Below, in pieces: positions 14,501-26,341 of a stretch of 64,000 bases of DNA. Source of the DNA: Dioscorea cayenensis subsp. rotundata (lineage: Eukaryota; Streptophyta; Magnoliopsida; Dioscoreales; Dioscoreaceae); NCBI RefSeq assembly GCF_009730915.1, contig NC_052475.1, positions 2,046,001 through 2,110,000 on the forward strand, in the 5' to 3' direction. Positions within the stretch are counted from its first letter, which is position 1. Each line of letters starts with the position of its first letter. The position numbers and the translations under genes are program-made. Below the pieces are notes generated by a model. The model was not told the DNA's origin. It saw only the letters and a list, made by a program, of their open reading frames with translations, and searched no databases.

Positions 14501-17425
14501 ACCCATTCCTTGTTTAATAAGTGGCATCTGAGCGAAATATTTTTCAATTTGTGTGATAGTGCTGTACATACTATTATTATTTGGTCTTTTGAGTGAAGAT
14601 CTTCAAATTGACTTTTTTTTTTTGGTTGCAGCATTCGAGACCTTTCATTAATTCTTGACGCTCTTTTGAAAACAAAATCTCGATTTGTTTTGACGGATGT
14701 AATCAACAAAAATGGTGTGAGCTATATTTTAGCGCACTTATATGTGCTCTTGTATGCACAAAATTTATTGCTTTTCTGGGTCATGCAGGTCTGCAAATGC
14801 TACACAATATAATGAAGCAGAACAGAAGCAACTTCAATCGAATTCCCATAATTCGAAAGCTCCTCAAGGTCAGGCAATTCTGATGTATAATTTCTTCATA
14901 TTGCAGGATATAATGTTCTTGTCCATTTTAAAGTCCTAGAAAGCTTTGTTCTATTCTTTTCCTTGATAGGAATTATTTTGTTGAGTGGTAATGTAATGCT
15001 CATTAAGTTATTTTCATCAGGTGTTGGAGTTTCTTGCTTCAAAAGGAATCCTTACTCCAGAACACATGAACAAAGGTCCTCCCTGTGAAGGAATGGAAAG
15101 GTAACCTCTATAGTTGGATTCAAATTTACTCATATCTGATGTATATATGATACACATTCTTTGTTTTTTTTTGATAATTTTCCTTAGGTCTATAATTGTT
15201 TTTAAATCTTCATTTTGTATTCTCAGCTCAATTTATGAAATTTTTATGATATCATTTTGTTTCTTTAATCTTGATTTGTTTCGGTGCAGCGTTTGATAAT
15301 CGTTTGTTTATTTGAATCCAGCTTTAGGGACTCGATGCTGGGGTTGACCAAGCATAATGATATTCAGGTATATGATGATATTTACCTGCATATTAATTTT
15401 AAGGTCTTTTTATTGTTGTATATATCTGTTGTCTTGGTTGGTTTTTATTTTCATTTGAATTTTATTTTCTGAACTGTTTTGAGTATGTTGTTGGTTTTTA
15501 TCATTGCCATGTTTAATCATGAAGTCGTCATATTTTAGGCAATTTCTGCAGAATACAAACTTATGAGCATGTCTATTATGTTCAGTTATCATAAAAATTA
15601 CAATATCATTTGGTAAAATACCACTTGTCTCAGTTTCTCATAAATTGATAGAATTTGAGCAGCCCAAGCTTGTCTTGCATTTGACAATGTTTCTGTTGTA
15701 TTAACATGTAGGTTTTCCTTTTTGTTCTATCTTATCTGCATCATATTGTGTCTGTTAAAACTGGTGGCAATAATTGGCCTCAGTTCACTTAAAAAATATG
15801 GGAGAATATGGGTGGCTGACATTATATTGAATGTATAGAATTGTTCACAGAACTCAATGATTAACATCTCTAGGTTTTCTGAATAATTATGATAATCTGC
15901 AAGATGAGCTTCTACTGAATATCTTGACATTCTACACCTTTTTCTCAACAGCAATTTTGTAAGTGCCTATGATCTAAAAGGACAAACAAACAGGTGTTCA
16001 TTGCAATTGATATTTTATGATTTCTGGCTGTAGCACAAGTTCTTTATGTATGAACTTTTTTAATATTTTTGGCTTGTAATTCTTTGATCAAGGACTGCTG
16101 CTTGAAAATTTTTAGTTGCTTTAGTATTCTGTATGTTATCGCAGGTTCATCAAATTGCGCGCAATTTTCGGGATAAATGGATGCCTCGTTCTATAAAAAG
16201 AATTGAGTTGTCTGACAGGGATGATAACATGCCCGATTCAGGATATGCCGTCTGTAATTGGACACAGTCAAGCTTCAGGCGATGGCATGACTTGGGGACA
16301 AGAGATAGTGATGCAATTGTTTGTGTCAATGGAGATTCACGTTTTTATTATAATGAACTGAATTCTCCTGGAGAAACATCTCAGTTTGGGACTGGTCAGC
16401 CAATTTCTGGTTGTTTGCCCTTTACTGATGGCAGTTCAGCAATCTTGGCACAATCACGTAAGCGCAGGAGTCGTTGGGATCAACCGACAGATACAACCAT
16501 GCCAGAAAAGCTTCCAGTGTCAAATGAAAATCTTATGATAGGAGCTTCAAAATCTTTGGAACGTACAGTACTTGCAGAACCTAGATCTCCACATGAGGCG
16601 ATGGAGCAAACGCCTGAGACTGACAGATTTGAAAATAATACCACTTCTGGGCCTAAACTGGAAACTTCAATACTTCCAAATGTTGATGATGATGCACCTC
16701 CTGGATTTGGTTCTTTATGGAAGGATAATCATTCTCAAGTTTCTCCAAAAGGTTCAGAGGCTGCAGCTGAAGTCGTTACCGGGCATCTGCAAGAAAGATA
16801 CCTCTCTCACTTAACAGTGTCTTATGGCATACCATTGGAACTCTTGGAACAACTTGGAACCTATGATGGTGGAAATCAAAATCCTCCAAATTGGGCAGTT
16901 GCACCTGGCATGCCCTTCCATCCATTTCCACCATTGCCCCCATATCCACGAGGCACTCCCAGTCCAGCAGTGTCAACAGGAACCTATCCTACACATGTAG
17001 TCAAAGAATCTCCTGCTATTTCTTGCACAAATATCATCACTTCGAACAAATCTGGAGAAAAGTCAGCTTGTGAATTGGGAGCGGGCCTAAGGCACTGTCA
17101 GACTCCTGGCAGAGGAAGATGGCCTTCAAGAGTGCCAAAAAGGAAGGTTCTCCACCCACAGAGGTGGAATAATAAAAGATTTCAAAGATGTTGGCCCTCT
17201 CGGCCTTGGGAAGGGAATCATCTTGGAATGAGAAGTAGCTCAAGAATTGGAGTTTCCCCATTGAGTGTGGGAAATGGAAGCAACGGTGGTGCTGGTTTGG
17301 GTATTCCAGATTGTGAAAGAAGCAATGGTGGTGGTTGTTTGGGTTTTCTAGAGGATGAAAGAAGTAATGGTTGTGGTGGTTTGGGTATTTCAGAAGGTGT
17401 AACTTTCATCAACAATGATAACTGA
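5524..17425 (+). CDS. ASHH2: ASHH2/SDG8-type histone H3K36 methyltransferase (CW-AWS-SET)
   Basis: Nuclear enzyme; in Arabidopsis ASHH2/SDG8/EFS deposits H3K36 di- and trimethylation and controls flowering, branching and defence genes. Coding exons: 5524-8056, 8240-8393, 8985-9142, 9271-9350, 10184-10315, 10393-10509, 10767-10859, 11687-11764, 12331-12387, 12813-13524, 13606-13661, 14416-14495, 14632-14714, 14789-14868, 15021-15100, 15322-15367 and 16145-17425. The sum is 1940 codons, or 1939 aa. The first 845 residues are low-complexity and basic. A CW zinc finger starts near residue 869 ([10 protein letters not shown]), reads methylated H3K4 in this family, and continues across the 8393/8985 splice. 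AWS begins near residue 976 (VMVCHCKP). SET runs about 1025-1150 with NHSCEPN at 1104-1110 and TFDYNY at 1139-1144; the post-SET motif is [13 protein letters not shown]. The conserved C-terminal block includes [12 protein letters not shown] and [15 protein letters not shown]. All catalytic motifs look intact. The start is the first in-frame ATG after the leader intron. Confidence 0.95.
17279..17404 (+). repeat. Three 42-bp tandem repeats in the ASHH2 C-terminus
   Basis: Units start at 17279, 17321 and 17363 with an exact 42-bp period. They encode three 14-residue units: [28 protein letters not shown] and [14 protein letters not shown]. They lie just before the stop codon and stay in frame. 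They look like a recent in-frame minisatellite and are outside the blocks I recognise as conserved in ASHH2. Confidence 0.85.
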
Positions 17426-19522
17426 TGATATCATTCATTGATATAAAAGTAGAATCAGCAAATAGAGGCTTCTCCATGTATTTGTAATTCTTTTACAGGC
17501 TAATTTCAGACAAATGACATTGTTTTACAGGAAGAGATTTTTAGAGTCATTTTGGAGAGTGATGACTTGCTACTGTCTCTATTGAAATGTCAGGTGGATA
17601 TGGCATTGTCATCATGAAAGCAAGTAATTTCTTGTGATTGAAATAAATTATCAAATGCAGCACTCAAGGCTTCAGGGAGATGTTATGTTTAGTTGGCATC
17701 CCATTTGAGCAGCCTATAGTGCAAAGTTTCTTATTCATTAGTCCTGAAAATTGTTGATGTATAGCTTCCTTTCTGGCTTTCTGATTTGCCACTGCATCAT
17801 TTAATACATTTTTTCCTCGTCTATTTTATGATGCTTTAGTCTGTTAGCAATGTGTGACTTTATTTTACTCATTTTGGAATCCTTTTAAATAGTTTCACTG
17901 GACTGCTTCAAATTGTTAATTGGTAATTGTTTTGATAGTCGGCCGTAAACAAAAGGACTGTTATTCAAGTGTCAATTGCATGCGGCTAGGAAATTTGGAA
18001 CTGGAACTAATGCAAATGCCTTACCTGACAACTGTTTTCTTTATTTCTTTTCTTTTCTGTTTTTTTTTTGTTGATTGTTCACCAGGATCAACTTTCTTTG
18101 CAATTTGTTTCATCCACAAGCTCTTCATTGATGTTACTGGATTCTGGTGTGAATCAGGTATTTCTCTATTTTTTGCCCGTCCCTTGTTTTCATGATATTT
18201 ATTTATTTTTTGGTAATATCTCCGTAAATATTCATCAGTAGGAAAGTAGGAAAGTTACGCTGTTGTCACCAGCACATAAAGACAAAACATATCATATTTA
18301 TGCCTGCTTCCACTTGGTTAAGGATAGCTACTAGAAAAACTAATCCAATCCATAATGATGTACCTGAAAATACAACATTTTTTTTACTTGACCAACCAAC
18401 AGAATAGGCAAATACAACGGGTACACTAATTAGTAAGATTGATGAAGTCGCAATTAATGCAAAAACAGCTAATTGGAAATGTTGTATTGGTAGGATTCCA
18501 TTTATTTATTCACAATCAAATAATATTGATATTGTCAACTAGAGCTATGTTTGTATCGACGGAAATGGACAAAATTAGAAAGCGAACACATCAAAATTTA
18601 TTTCACATGTTTGGTTGAATGAAGAAAATCAATTGTACAAAAACTCTGATAATCCTTTCCGTTTTTTACCTTACATTTAAAGTTCTCTTTAATGCCGATA
18701 TATACATATATTTGTGTGTGTGTATATTTGAACCATGTTAAATGTGCTGCCTCCAAATTGTATTTGAAATTAATCAGTTGCTTGTATTTTTTCCAGGCAT
18801 GCATGCATGCAACAATCCTTGTCCTGATGCTGATGCTGCTGCTGCTGCTGATGATGATGATGATCTGAAGCTTCAACTACTAACAACTCCAACCATGCTG
18901 TAACAAGCACAACCACCTCCATTGCAAGCTTATGATTATTGACTGCTTTTAAATTTAGTTATTGTAAAGGTTTGCGCAGTTGAAGTCTTGTTGCTATCAA
19001 AGCGTGGGTGCCAACCTTCATTTTTAATGTCTCATGACTTAACTTTCAGGGTTGTTGGGACACTTAAAAAGGTGGTCTTTGTGATCATTATATATTTTCT
19101 CATTTGTATGGATTTGTATTTATCATGCTTAAGTCTCCTTTGCATTAATTTTATTTCATAAAGTTTGATTGATGCATTGATTTTTATTATTTCAAGCGTG
19201 GTGCATATATTTTGATTTTATAGTTTGTACGTGGCATGTTGGTGTCTTGGTGAACCAGATCTTTGGGATGTTTGGTTTTGGCTGGTTAACTTATCCAACC
19301 AAACTGAATAATTTAGAGGAGTGATATTTCCTTTTTTGTTGATTTTATTAATTTGATTAATATGATTGTGATTATGAATTTACTTGGTTTTAGTCATTAA
19401 TTGAATTAATGGAGTTTTAATCAATATTAAATATGGTTAATTTCATGATTATCTGGAATATTTGAGACTATAAAATTAATATAATTATGCATTTTATAAC
19501 TCTAATTCCAATTCATTGTAAT

Positions 19523-19560
<38 letters not shown>

Positions 19561-20078
19561 GCATTTATAGAAACCTAACAAAACGGTGCAATATCAATCA
19601 TACGGGTTGGATATAAAATGAAATCTAAATTTTAGAGGTTGGTGTGATGCTGTTTAAAGGGCACACTTCAAAAGAGGACAATAAATAAATTTCAAAGGCC
19701 TTACAATAATTAAAGAGAAGAACCCTAAAAACTCATTCCATTAGCCAACAAGTTCATGTTTCTCAAACTCTAAAAACTACAATTTAACAAGCCTCAAATT
19801 CTCCCTTTTTTTTTGTTTATTTTCTTTGTTTAATAAATAATTAGAATTTACAATGATATAACCAAATCCAACATTTCTCAATTTCACACTCTCTAGTGTT
19901 TGTCTCATTCTTTCTGAGACAAACCTGAACCTGAACATGAACAAGGACAAGGGCTCTACAAACCACCTCTCATCCCTGAGCACCTAATGTATATATACAC
20001 ACAATACCGATACCGATACGATGAAGAATAACAAGAGATTAATCTTTTCAACACAATGGAACACTCTTTAAATTTAAT
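17426..20078. other. ASHH2 3' flank, plastid insertion, and 3' flank of the kinase gene
   Basis: The two genes converge here. About 1.5 kb after the ASHH2 stop reads like 3' UTR or transcript flank with no recognisable protein. It holds the psbZ-like insert at 18316-18479, a trinucleotide run (CTG)n then (ATG)n at about 18824-18866, and a (TA)n tract at about 19526-19555. Polyadenylation positions are not clear. Confidence 0.5.
18316..18479 (-). pseudogene. psbZ: Nuclear copy of plastid psbZ (NUPT fragment)
   Basis: Read on the minus strand, this stretch encodes [18 protein letters not shown], then VPVVFA, a diverged [10 protein letters not shown], then [20 protein letters not shown]. That is nearly the whole 62-residue photosystem II subunit Z (ycf9). 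The normal start (MTIA before FQLA) and the last residues (SLIS) are not present, and FASPDGWSSN has become [10 protein letters not shown]. Plastid psbZ lies in an operon with psbA/trnS-type neighbours, none of which is seen here; the flanks are nuclear. It is therefore a short, mutated plastid-DNA insertion and not a gene. It could have come by way of a mitochondrial copy. Confidence 0.85.
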
Positions 20079-23000
20079 TCAATCAAAACTCGATGATCGG
20101 CTCCATCTCCCTTGCAAGTAATCTTCGAAGTAGGTATTTGCCTCAATGCTGCTGATCGAATGCGAGTCATCCTCTACGCCGAGCAATGCAAGCTTGATAT
20201 ATGATTGCAAGTTGGAAGGCGGACTTATCACCTCGTCGTCTGAATCATCAAACTCTTCTAATGTACCGGCTTGTGTCCTCGCCCAACTGACAGCATCATC
20301 TTCGCCTTGAAGAAGTTTGAGAACCTGCAATCATTAAGACAATTGGTAAGTATCAATCTGGTGTAATGTTTTCGAAGTTAGACAGATGATTTGAGATGAT
20401 AGCTTACACGGCCGATTCGAGGCCGAGATCGAGAAGCCCGTCTAATGCAGAGGGAAGCTGCCAGGATCGTCCGCTCCACCTGATCATCGTCATACTCATC
20501 GCCCAACGATGGATCGACAAGTTGCTTAATTTTTCCTTCTTGCATGATATTCTTTGCCTGCCATCAACATTTATTAATCAGCTATTCTCAAGCTTGATTT
20601 TAAGATATAAACATAACTATGGAGAAAATTTATGGAGGAGTTACCCAAATGACAAGGCTCTCCTGGTTATTCGAAGAGCCAGTGATGATCGGCTTCCTAC
20701 CAGAGAGCAACTCAAGAAGCACAACTCCGAAAGCATAAACGTCTATTTTTTCAGAGACCTTTCCGTGCATGAAATACTCGGGAGCAAGGTACCTGTCGAC
20801 GGAGAAAAGTTTAGTTGAGCAATTGAAAGAGAATGACGTTTTCAGCTCACGAGAATATGAAATCGATACAAACCCAAATGTCCCCGCGACATCGCTGCAT
20901 GTTATGGGTTCGGTTGACTCTGATGCCCACTTTGCGAGACCGAAATCTGACAGCTGAAGTATGACAACAATCAAATTTAGTATCAGTCAAATTTGAATGC
21001 ATCTGAATGCTTGTAACTTCATACCTGTGGCTCAAAATCATCGGCGAGAAGGATGTTTGAGGATTTCACATCCCTGTGAATCACAGGTTGCCCGTTGCAA
21101 TCACCATGCAAGTAATCTAATGCTTCCGCTATCGCTGTTGCAATCTTAAATCGATCGACCCAGCTGACAACGACCTTGCTCTCTTGCTCACCTGTGAATA
21201 TAGCATACGAGAGTTAAAAGAATGAAATGCAATGATGAACAACCACATAAATGTATGGTGCTGGTCAATTACCGTGAAGGCATTCTTCTAGGCTTCCCCT
21301 TGACAAGAAATCATACACCAAAATGAGATTATTGTTCTCAAAGCAAAAGCCAAAAAGGGATATAATGTTCTTATGGTGCAGAGAGGTTATAATCTCAATT
21401 TCGGAAGTGAACTCCTTCAGTGCATCTTCAGAAGGCTTTAACATCTTCACTGCTAATTCTCTGCCATCAGAGAGGCAACCCTTGTAAACCCGGCTGCTCC
21501 CGCCTCTCCCAGCCAACTTCTCTGCAAGTTCATATCATACTATTATCAGAATTTTACTCAGTGTCACTGAATTAAATTACAGTTCTGACAGATAAAAACT
21601 AACCCGGTGAAAGGTCGGAAGTTGCCTGCTTGAGTTCATTATAAGTGAACAACCGATAAACAGATGAATATTTTTCTCGGATACACTCCAATTCTGCCAG
21701 GAACTTCACTTCTTCCTCATGAGTCTCAACCGGGGAACTTGATGAATTAGTATCTGCATCACAAATTAGCAGAGCATTCTGCTCGGTTTTCATGTGGTCG
21801 AAATCGGAATGTGGTGGTGGAGCTGATACTGAACACCGACTAGGAAGCATCATTGCCCATTGAACTACAGAACCTTTGGATTTCTCCATTGAAGTTCTCA
21901 TATCATTCATGATCGCCCCCCGGAGAAGAGGCCACCCAGGTCTCATATCAATCAAGTCATTGTCGGTAGACAAAGAGATGTTGTTCGATGACTCCTTAAT
22001 CGGAACCAAAGCTAACGATGATTCCTCTTTCATCTCCAGAAGATTAGATGGACTACATAAGGAACAATTCTCTGTCTGTGAGGTATCATTCAGTTCGACA
22101 ATTGACAAGTTTGAAGCATTACTAATCCTCCCGGATTGTCTTCTATCAGGCAAGACACAGTATAACTTCCCGGTCCGATCTTTCGGGAGCTTACAGGAGT
22201 TCCTACTTGCATTCAATTGGATGCTAGATACTTTATGATTTTCTGTTCAAGTGAATTATATGACAATTGAATAAAAAGTATAAGAGAACAAACTAATCAA
22301 ACAGCAAAGTAATGTCATTTGAAAAACCAAAAAAACACCTTGAGAAGCTTCTCTCTGGTAAACAACCTTGCCATTGTTCACTGCAAGCACTGAGCACTTT
22401 GCCGAGAGCTTCTTTGCGCAGTATTTTGCTACTGAAGTTGATGAAGGCCTGATTGATGAATGTTAGAGTTCAAGACAAATGTTTGAAGATAAAAAAAATC
22501 ATATGAAAGCAAGATGAATTAGTAGCTAACCCAATGATGCTGTTATTCTTAGATACTCCAAGAATCAATTTAGAAGCAGAATAAGAATTAACCTCTTGAA
22601 CCAAAACCTTTCTAATTGATGAACCCCTGCAAACCTTCAGCTTTAGATTGATCTGCAGACAAAATTAATTCACAGAAAACCCATCCATCAGAACACCCTC
22701 CAAATTTCAGCTAAAAAGAAATTCTCAATCCAAAATCATTAAAAACCTGCTTTTAAATTGCAGAATCCATCATAAACTGAGAGAATAGAATCAAAATTCT
22801 TAACAGACGAAATCAAACAAGAAGAAGACTTTCCATCCATGCCTGAAGACTCTGTAGACAAAAACCACAACAAAGATTCAAACTTTACATTAAAAAACAG
22901 CTTCTTGAATTGAAAAACAACAACAACTAAAATCAAATCAATCAAAACCTGTGGAACTGGATGGAAGAATATGAAGAGCAATCACTCGATCTCCAGGAGA

Positions 23001-23159
23001 AGCAACTTTAACAAGAGCCCAAGTTAACAACTCCCTGCTCTGCTGATCCATTCTAATCCCAACCACCACTGTTTTCCCTTCTTCTTCTTCTTCCTTGCTT
23101 CCTCTGCTCCCAATTTCTCCAACCATTCTCTTCTTCTCCTCTTCTTTCTTCATCTTCAT
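20079..23159 (-). CDS. USP-domain receptor-like cytoplasmic kinase, with a +1 frame conflict at exon 2/3
   Basis: A Ser/Thr kinase with an N-terminal universal-stress-protein domain, like Arabidopsis At1g77280/At1g21590 (RLCK VI group). Exons on the minus strand: 23159-22949, 22851-22747, 22652-22531, 22448-22339, 22242-21604, 21521-21273, 21191-21025, 20953-20874, 20792-20645, 20557-20408 and 20324-20079. The USP part reads [20 protein letters not shown], then [18 protein letters not shown], then [13 protein letters not shown]. The kinase has the glycine loop [11 protein letters not shown], lysine in ELAVKM, catalytic loop [11 protein letters not shown], and GTFGYLAPEY, so it looks like an active RD kinase. 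The exons sum to 2227 nt, one more than a multiple of three, because exon 2 ends ...TTA AAA GCA G while exon 3 must start in phase 0. With canonical splicing the protein stops soon after exon 3 begins; otherwise it would be about 741 aa. The start is the first ATG after the (GA)n leader. Confidence 0.85.
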
Positions 23160-23165
23160 CCTTTG

Positions 23166-23206
<41 letters not shown>

Positions 23207-23215
23207 GTTGGAACT
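23160..23215 (-). promoter_or_regulatory. (GA)n leader of the USP-RLCK gene
   Basis: A pure (CT)n run at about 23171-23202 on the plus strand is a (GA)n run just upstream of the chosen ATG on the coding strand. It is in frame with the coding region and would read RERERE if translation began upstream, but the only upstream start in that frame is a GTG. I treat it as 5' UTR. GA runs are bound by BASIC PENTACYSTEINE factors in plants; a role here is inference. Confidence 0.5.
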
Positions 23216-23564
23216 GAATCACATGAAGCTATAAAGGTGGGATTTTTATCTTCCTTTTTTTTAAAAAAAACTTTTTTTGTTTAAAAATTTTATCTAATCT
23301 TTGGCTTTGCTTTGAAGAAAACAATTGAGTTTCAGAGTTTCAGCTTCTTTCTATCTCTGTATCTATTTATTTTGGTGATTTGCCAAAAATAACCTTGTAA
23401 AAACATCCTTGTCCTTAGTCTGAATCTTAAATATTAATTAATAAATATATCACTTGTCATTTCTTTTCATGCAACCAAAAACCAAACCGTTTGCATTTAT
23501 TGTTTCTTTTATAATTAATACATTGTCACGGTGACAGATTAAATAAATTTTGTTGTTGTATAGT

Positions 23565-23596
<32 letters not shown>

Positions 23597-24363
23597 TTTA
23601 AATAATAGGCGACTAGCACTATTTTTTATAAATATAACAGTACTAGACCTTTGATATACAATATAAAAATAATATAAAAATCCCGGATAAAAAACAGTAA
23701 ATTTATATATATATATATATAAAGTTCCATAAAACATTGTAATTGTGTGTGTATAAATATATATCTCAAAATGTTAATTTCAATGGTTTGATGAAAGATA
23801 TAAAAAAACTAAATAAATTACATAAAATTTTCACTAGATATGTTTTAGATATATTTATATTCTTTTTTATGACCATTTCTTTAAAAAAAATTCATTTTTT
23901 TACAAAAACTGATCTTACAAAGACATGTTGATACTATCTTAATATGTTATATGTTAAATTATATTACCTTCTCAATTTATATTAAATAAACTAAAAAAAA
24001 TTAGACATAATTATTATGGGCATTTATTTTTAGAAAAAAAATATATAAATATATAAATATATATATAATAGTATGGAAAAAAAACCAAGAACTTAACTTT
24101 TAAGAATCTTAAAAAGAATAAGTGGACCAGGTCTTCAAGTCCAAGGTTGGCTAATCTTCTAAGATCGCCGTCAAAAGTGCTTTTCAATTCCGCCACTTGG
24201 TCAGCAAGTCTTTTTTGAGTGCCTTGTTTTTCACGACCATTTTTTTCTTTTTAATATCTTGGGAGTACAAATAATTTATGTTAAGTAATATAGTAGCTAG
24301 TTTTAAAAGAAAAAAAAAGTCTTTGGTTTTGTGATGTTGATAATGAGAAACGTGTTTTATGGA

Positions 24364-24463
24364 TATTTTTATTATTATTATTATTTTTTTTTTTTGAGAA
24401 AGACGACAAGCGCTTGAACCCAAGAACGAACACGTGGGGGGAGCCGCGCTGGCTATTTTTATT
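24364..24463 (-). mobile_element. 5'-truncated SINE copy, antisense, with target-site duplication
   Basis: On the minus strand it reads CCACGTGTTCGTTCTTGGGT, then TCAAGCGCTTGTCGTCTTTC, then an A-rich tail. This is the same 3' sequence as the full-length SINE at 27669-27856 (CCACGTGTTCGTCCCTGGGT, then TCCGGCGCTTGTCACCTTTC). The copy is flanked by TATTTTTATT at 24364-24373 and 24454-24463, a plausible target-site duplication. The tRNA-like head is missing. Confidence 0.75.
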
Positions 24464-24956
24464 GTTTAGGATTTGAAATTTATTAGATGTAGTGATGCCT
24501 AAAAAAAAAATTTTGCTTGTCAGAGGAGGTTGTAGTTCAGTTCAAGTGTTTATATGGTGAGTGCATATGAACTTAACGATCAATTTCTGTTGACTTACAT
24601 ATCATGGCACATGATTTATCTATTTATTAAAAAAATTAACATATGATTAAGTTGCGGGTTATAAAAAACATAAAAAATATGTATATTTAATTTATGATTT
24701 TACAATGGAGTAATACAAAAAAAAGGTTTTTAGATATACAACTTGTTGATTAATTTTTTTGGTAAAAAAAAAAAAATTCTAGCTTGAGGCATTGGTTGGT
24801 TTGAGTATATTGAAGATAAATAGTAAAATGGGAAAGAGAAAATTGAGGTTAAAGATAACTTTATTGTTTCCATTTATAAAATATAATATAAATCTCGAAT
24901 TATAAATTTAAATATTTGATTTGCTGGTTTTAAGGAGATAATATAATACCTATACA

Positions 24957-25267
24957 TCTATACATCCATACATATTAGTAGATATATAATCTACTCCCAG
25001 AGTGCTTTAAAAAATAAATTAAATTTTTTTATTATATTTAAATTTTTATTTATATTATTTATGATATTAATAATTAAAAAAAATTAATTACCTTTATTTG
25101 TTCGCGCAATAAATATCTATAAAATTTTTGAAATTCAAGATATACAACAGTTCCATTATCGGAGTTATTTAATTATATTATTTTTCATTATATTTTATAT
25201 ATGATATTACCTTAAAACCCTCTCAAAATTTTAAAAACTCCGAAACAAAGCCGGGGAGTTTGCCTAG
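24957..25267 (+). mobile_element. Short non-autonomous Helitron-like element
   Basis: It starts with TCTATACATCCATACATATT after an A at 24956 and ends in CTAG followed by T at 25268, as expected for insertion between A and T. Just before the end is a perfect 7-bp hairpin, AAACTCC (25235-25241) and GGAGTTT (25255-25261), two bases from CTAG. The start resembles plant Helitron 5' ends (TCTCTA/TCTATA followed by AT-rich DNA). It is 311 bp long with no coding content. The hairpin is nearer to CTAG than the usual spacing, and I could not compare copies, so the call is moderate. Confidence 0.5.
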
Positions 25268-25389
25268 TATACATAAAACCTATTTGTTTTTAGATATAAG
25301 AACTATTAATAATCTTATAAGAATTTTTTTTAAAGGGAGGGTAAATATGGAAAAAAGACTTTTGGCATGTGTGAAGTGAGCTCGTGTGG

Positions 25390-25417
25390 ATTGCGCCAAG
25401 ATAGCGCGCGGCGCAAT
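25390..25417. repeat. GC-rich palindrome in AT-rich DNA
   Basis: ATTGCGCC (25390-25397) and GGCGCAAT (25410-25417) form a perfect 8-bp stem around a GC-rich loop containing GCGCGC. It is isolated in AT-rich DNA. No function can be assigned. Confidence 0.4.
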
Positions 25418-25757
25418 GTTTTTATTGCTCATGGACCACGCCATCTTTTTATCGCTTTATTTATTTATTTATTATTATTAATATATTAAAATTATTTATC
25501 AGTTCTTATCCCCATTTTGAATATATATATATATATATACATATTTCTTTTAAATTTTTTACAGTTTGATAATTTTTTATAATACCAAAAATATCAAGCT
25601 CTATGGCCCATTAACATCAACCTTGCCATTACTAAAGTTCCAATTTATATTTAAAAATAAATAATTTTAAATAAATATATATATATATTTTAAATATGAA
25701 AAATATAAAAAATTTTTTATCAAATTGATAAATTGGAAGGATCTCATGCTACTTTTC

Positions 25758-25811
<54 letters not shown>

Positions 25812-25839
25812 TGGCCATCATTAAATATAGTTAAGAGTC

Positions 25840-26065
25840 CATTTCTTCTTTCAATTTTTCATTTATTATTTATCTTTGAGTTATTAGTGATGTAAGTGAG
25901 TTGACTTTGTTAATTATATTTTTTAAAACTTGGTGCATGTTTAATCTTATCTTATAATGTCATTTCTACTTTCAAATTTCCATTTAATATTTATCTTTGT
26001 ATTATTACTGATGCAAGTGAGTTGAGATATCTTTTAAACATGGTGTATATTTAATCTTATCTTAT
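25840..26065 (+). repeat. Imperfect direct repeat pair (about 105-120 bp each)
   Basis: The first copy starts near 25840 (CATTTCTTCTTTCAA) and ends near 25955; the second starts near 25961 (CATTTCTACTTTCAA) and ends near 26065. Both contain GATGYAAGTGAGTTGA and end TTTAATCTTATCTTAT. The second copy is shorter by small deletions. Confidence 0.7.
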
Positions 26066-26287
26066 GTTACCATGCATAATTAATTATAATATACTTAATA
26101 AATTAAATGATCAGACGAGAACAAGTTTCTTCAATAATAAGATTTTAATGTATATATGTCAAGCTATATTTAAAATATAAATAATCATGTTCAAGAGAAA
26201 AAGACAAAGTTAAATATGCATGAAGTAATGATAATAACTTTGTTTAAGAACAAGCCTACCTCATATTAAGTAAAACAATAAATATAG

Positions 26288-26327
<40 letters not shown>

Positions 26328-26341
26328 TATTATTATTATTA
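26288..26341. repeat. (AAT)n-(ATT)n mirrored microsatellite
   Basis: A run of AAT triplets passes directly into ATT triplets, so the whole tract is self-complementary and could fold into one long AT hairpin. Confidence 0.8.

Noticed and set aside
16572-16814. Extra plus-strand frame within the last ASHH2 exon
   Set aside because: Out-of-frame shadow; the ASHH2 frame through here carries the conserved C-terminal motifs.
18316-18479. Functional psbZ gene
   Set aside because: Start and end are missing, the middle is altered, and it lacks plastid context; treated as a nuclear insertion.
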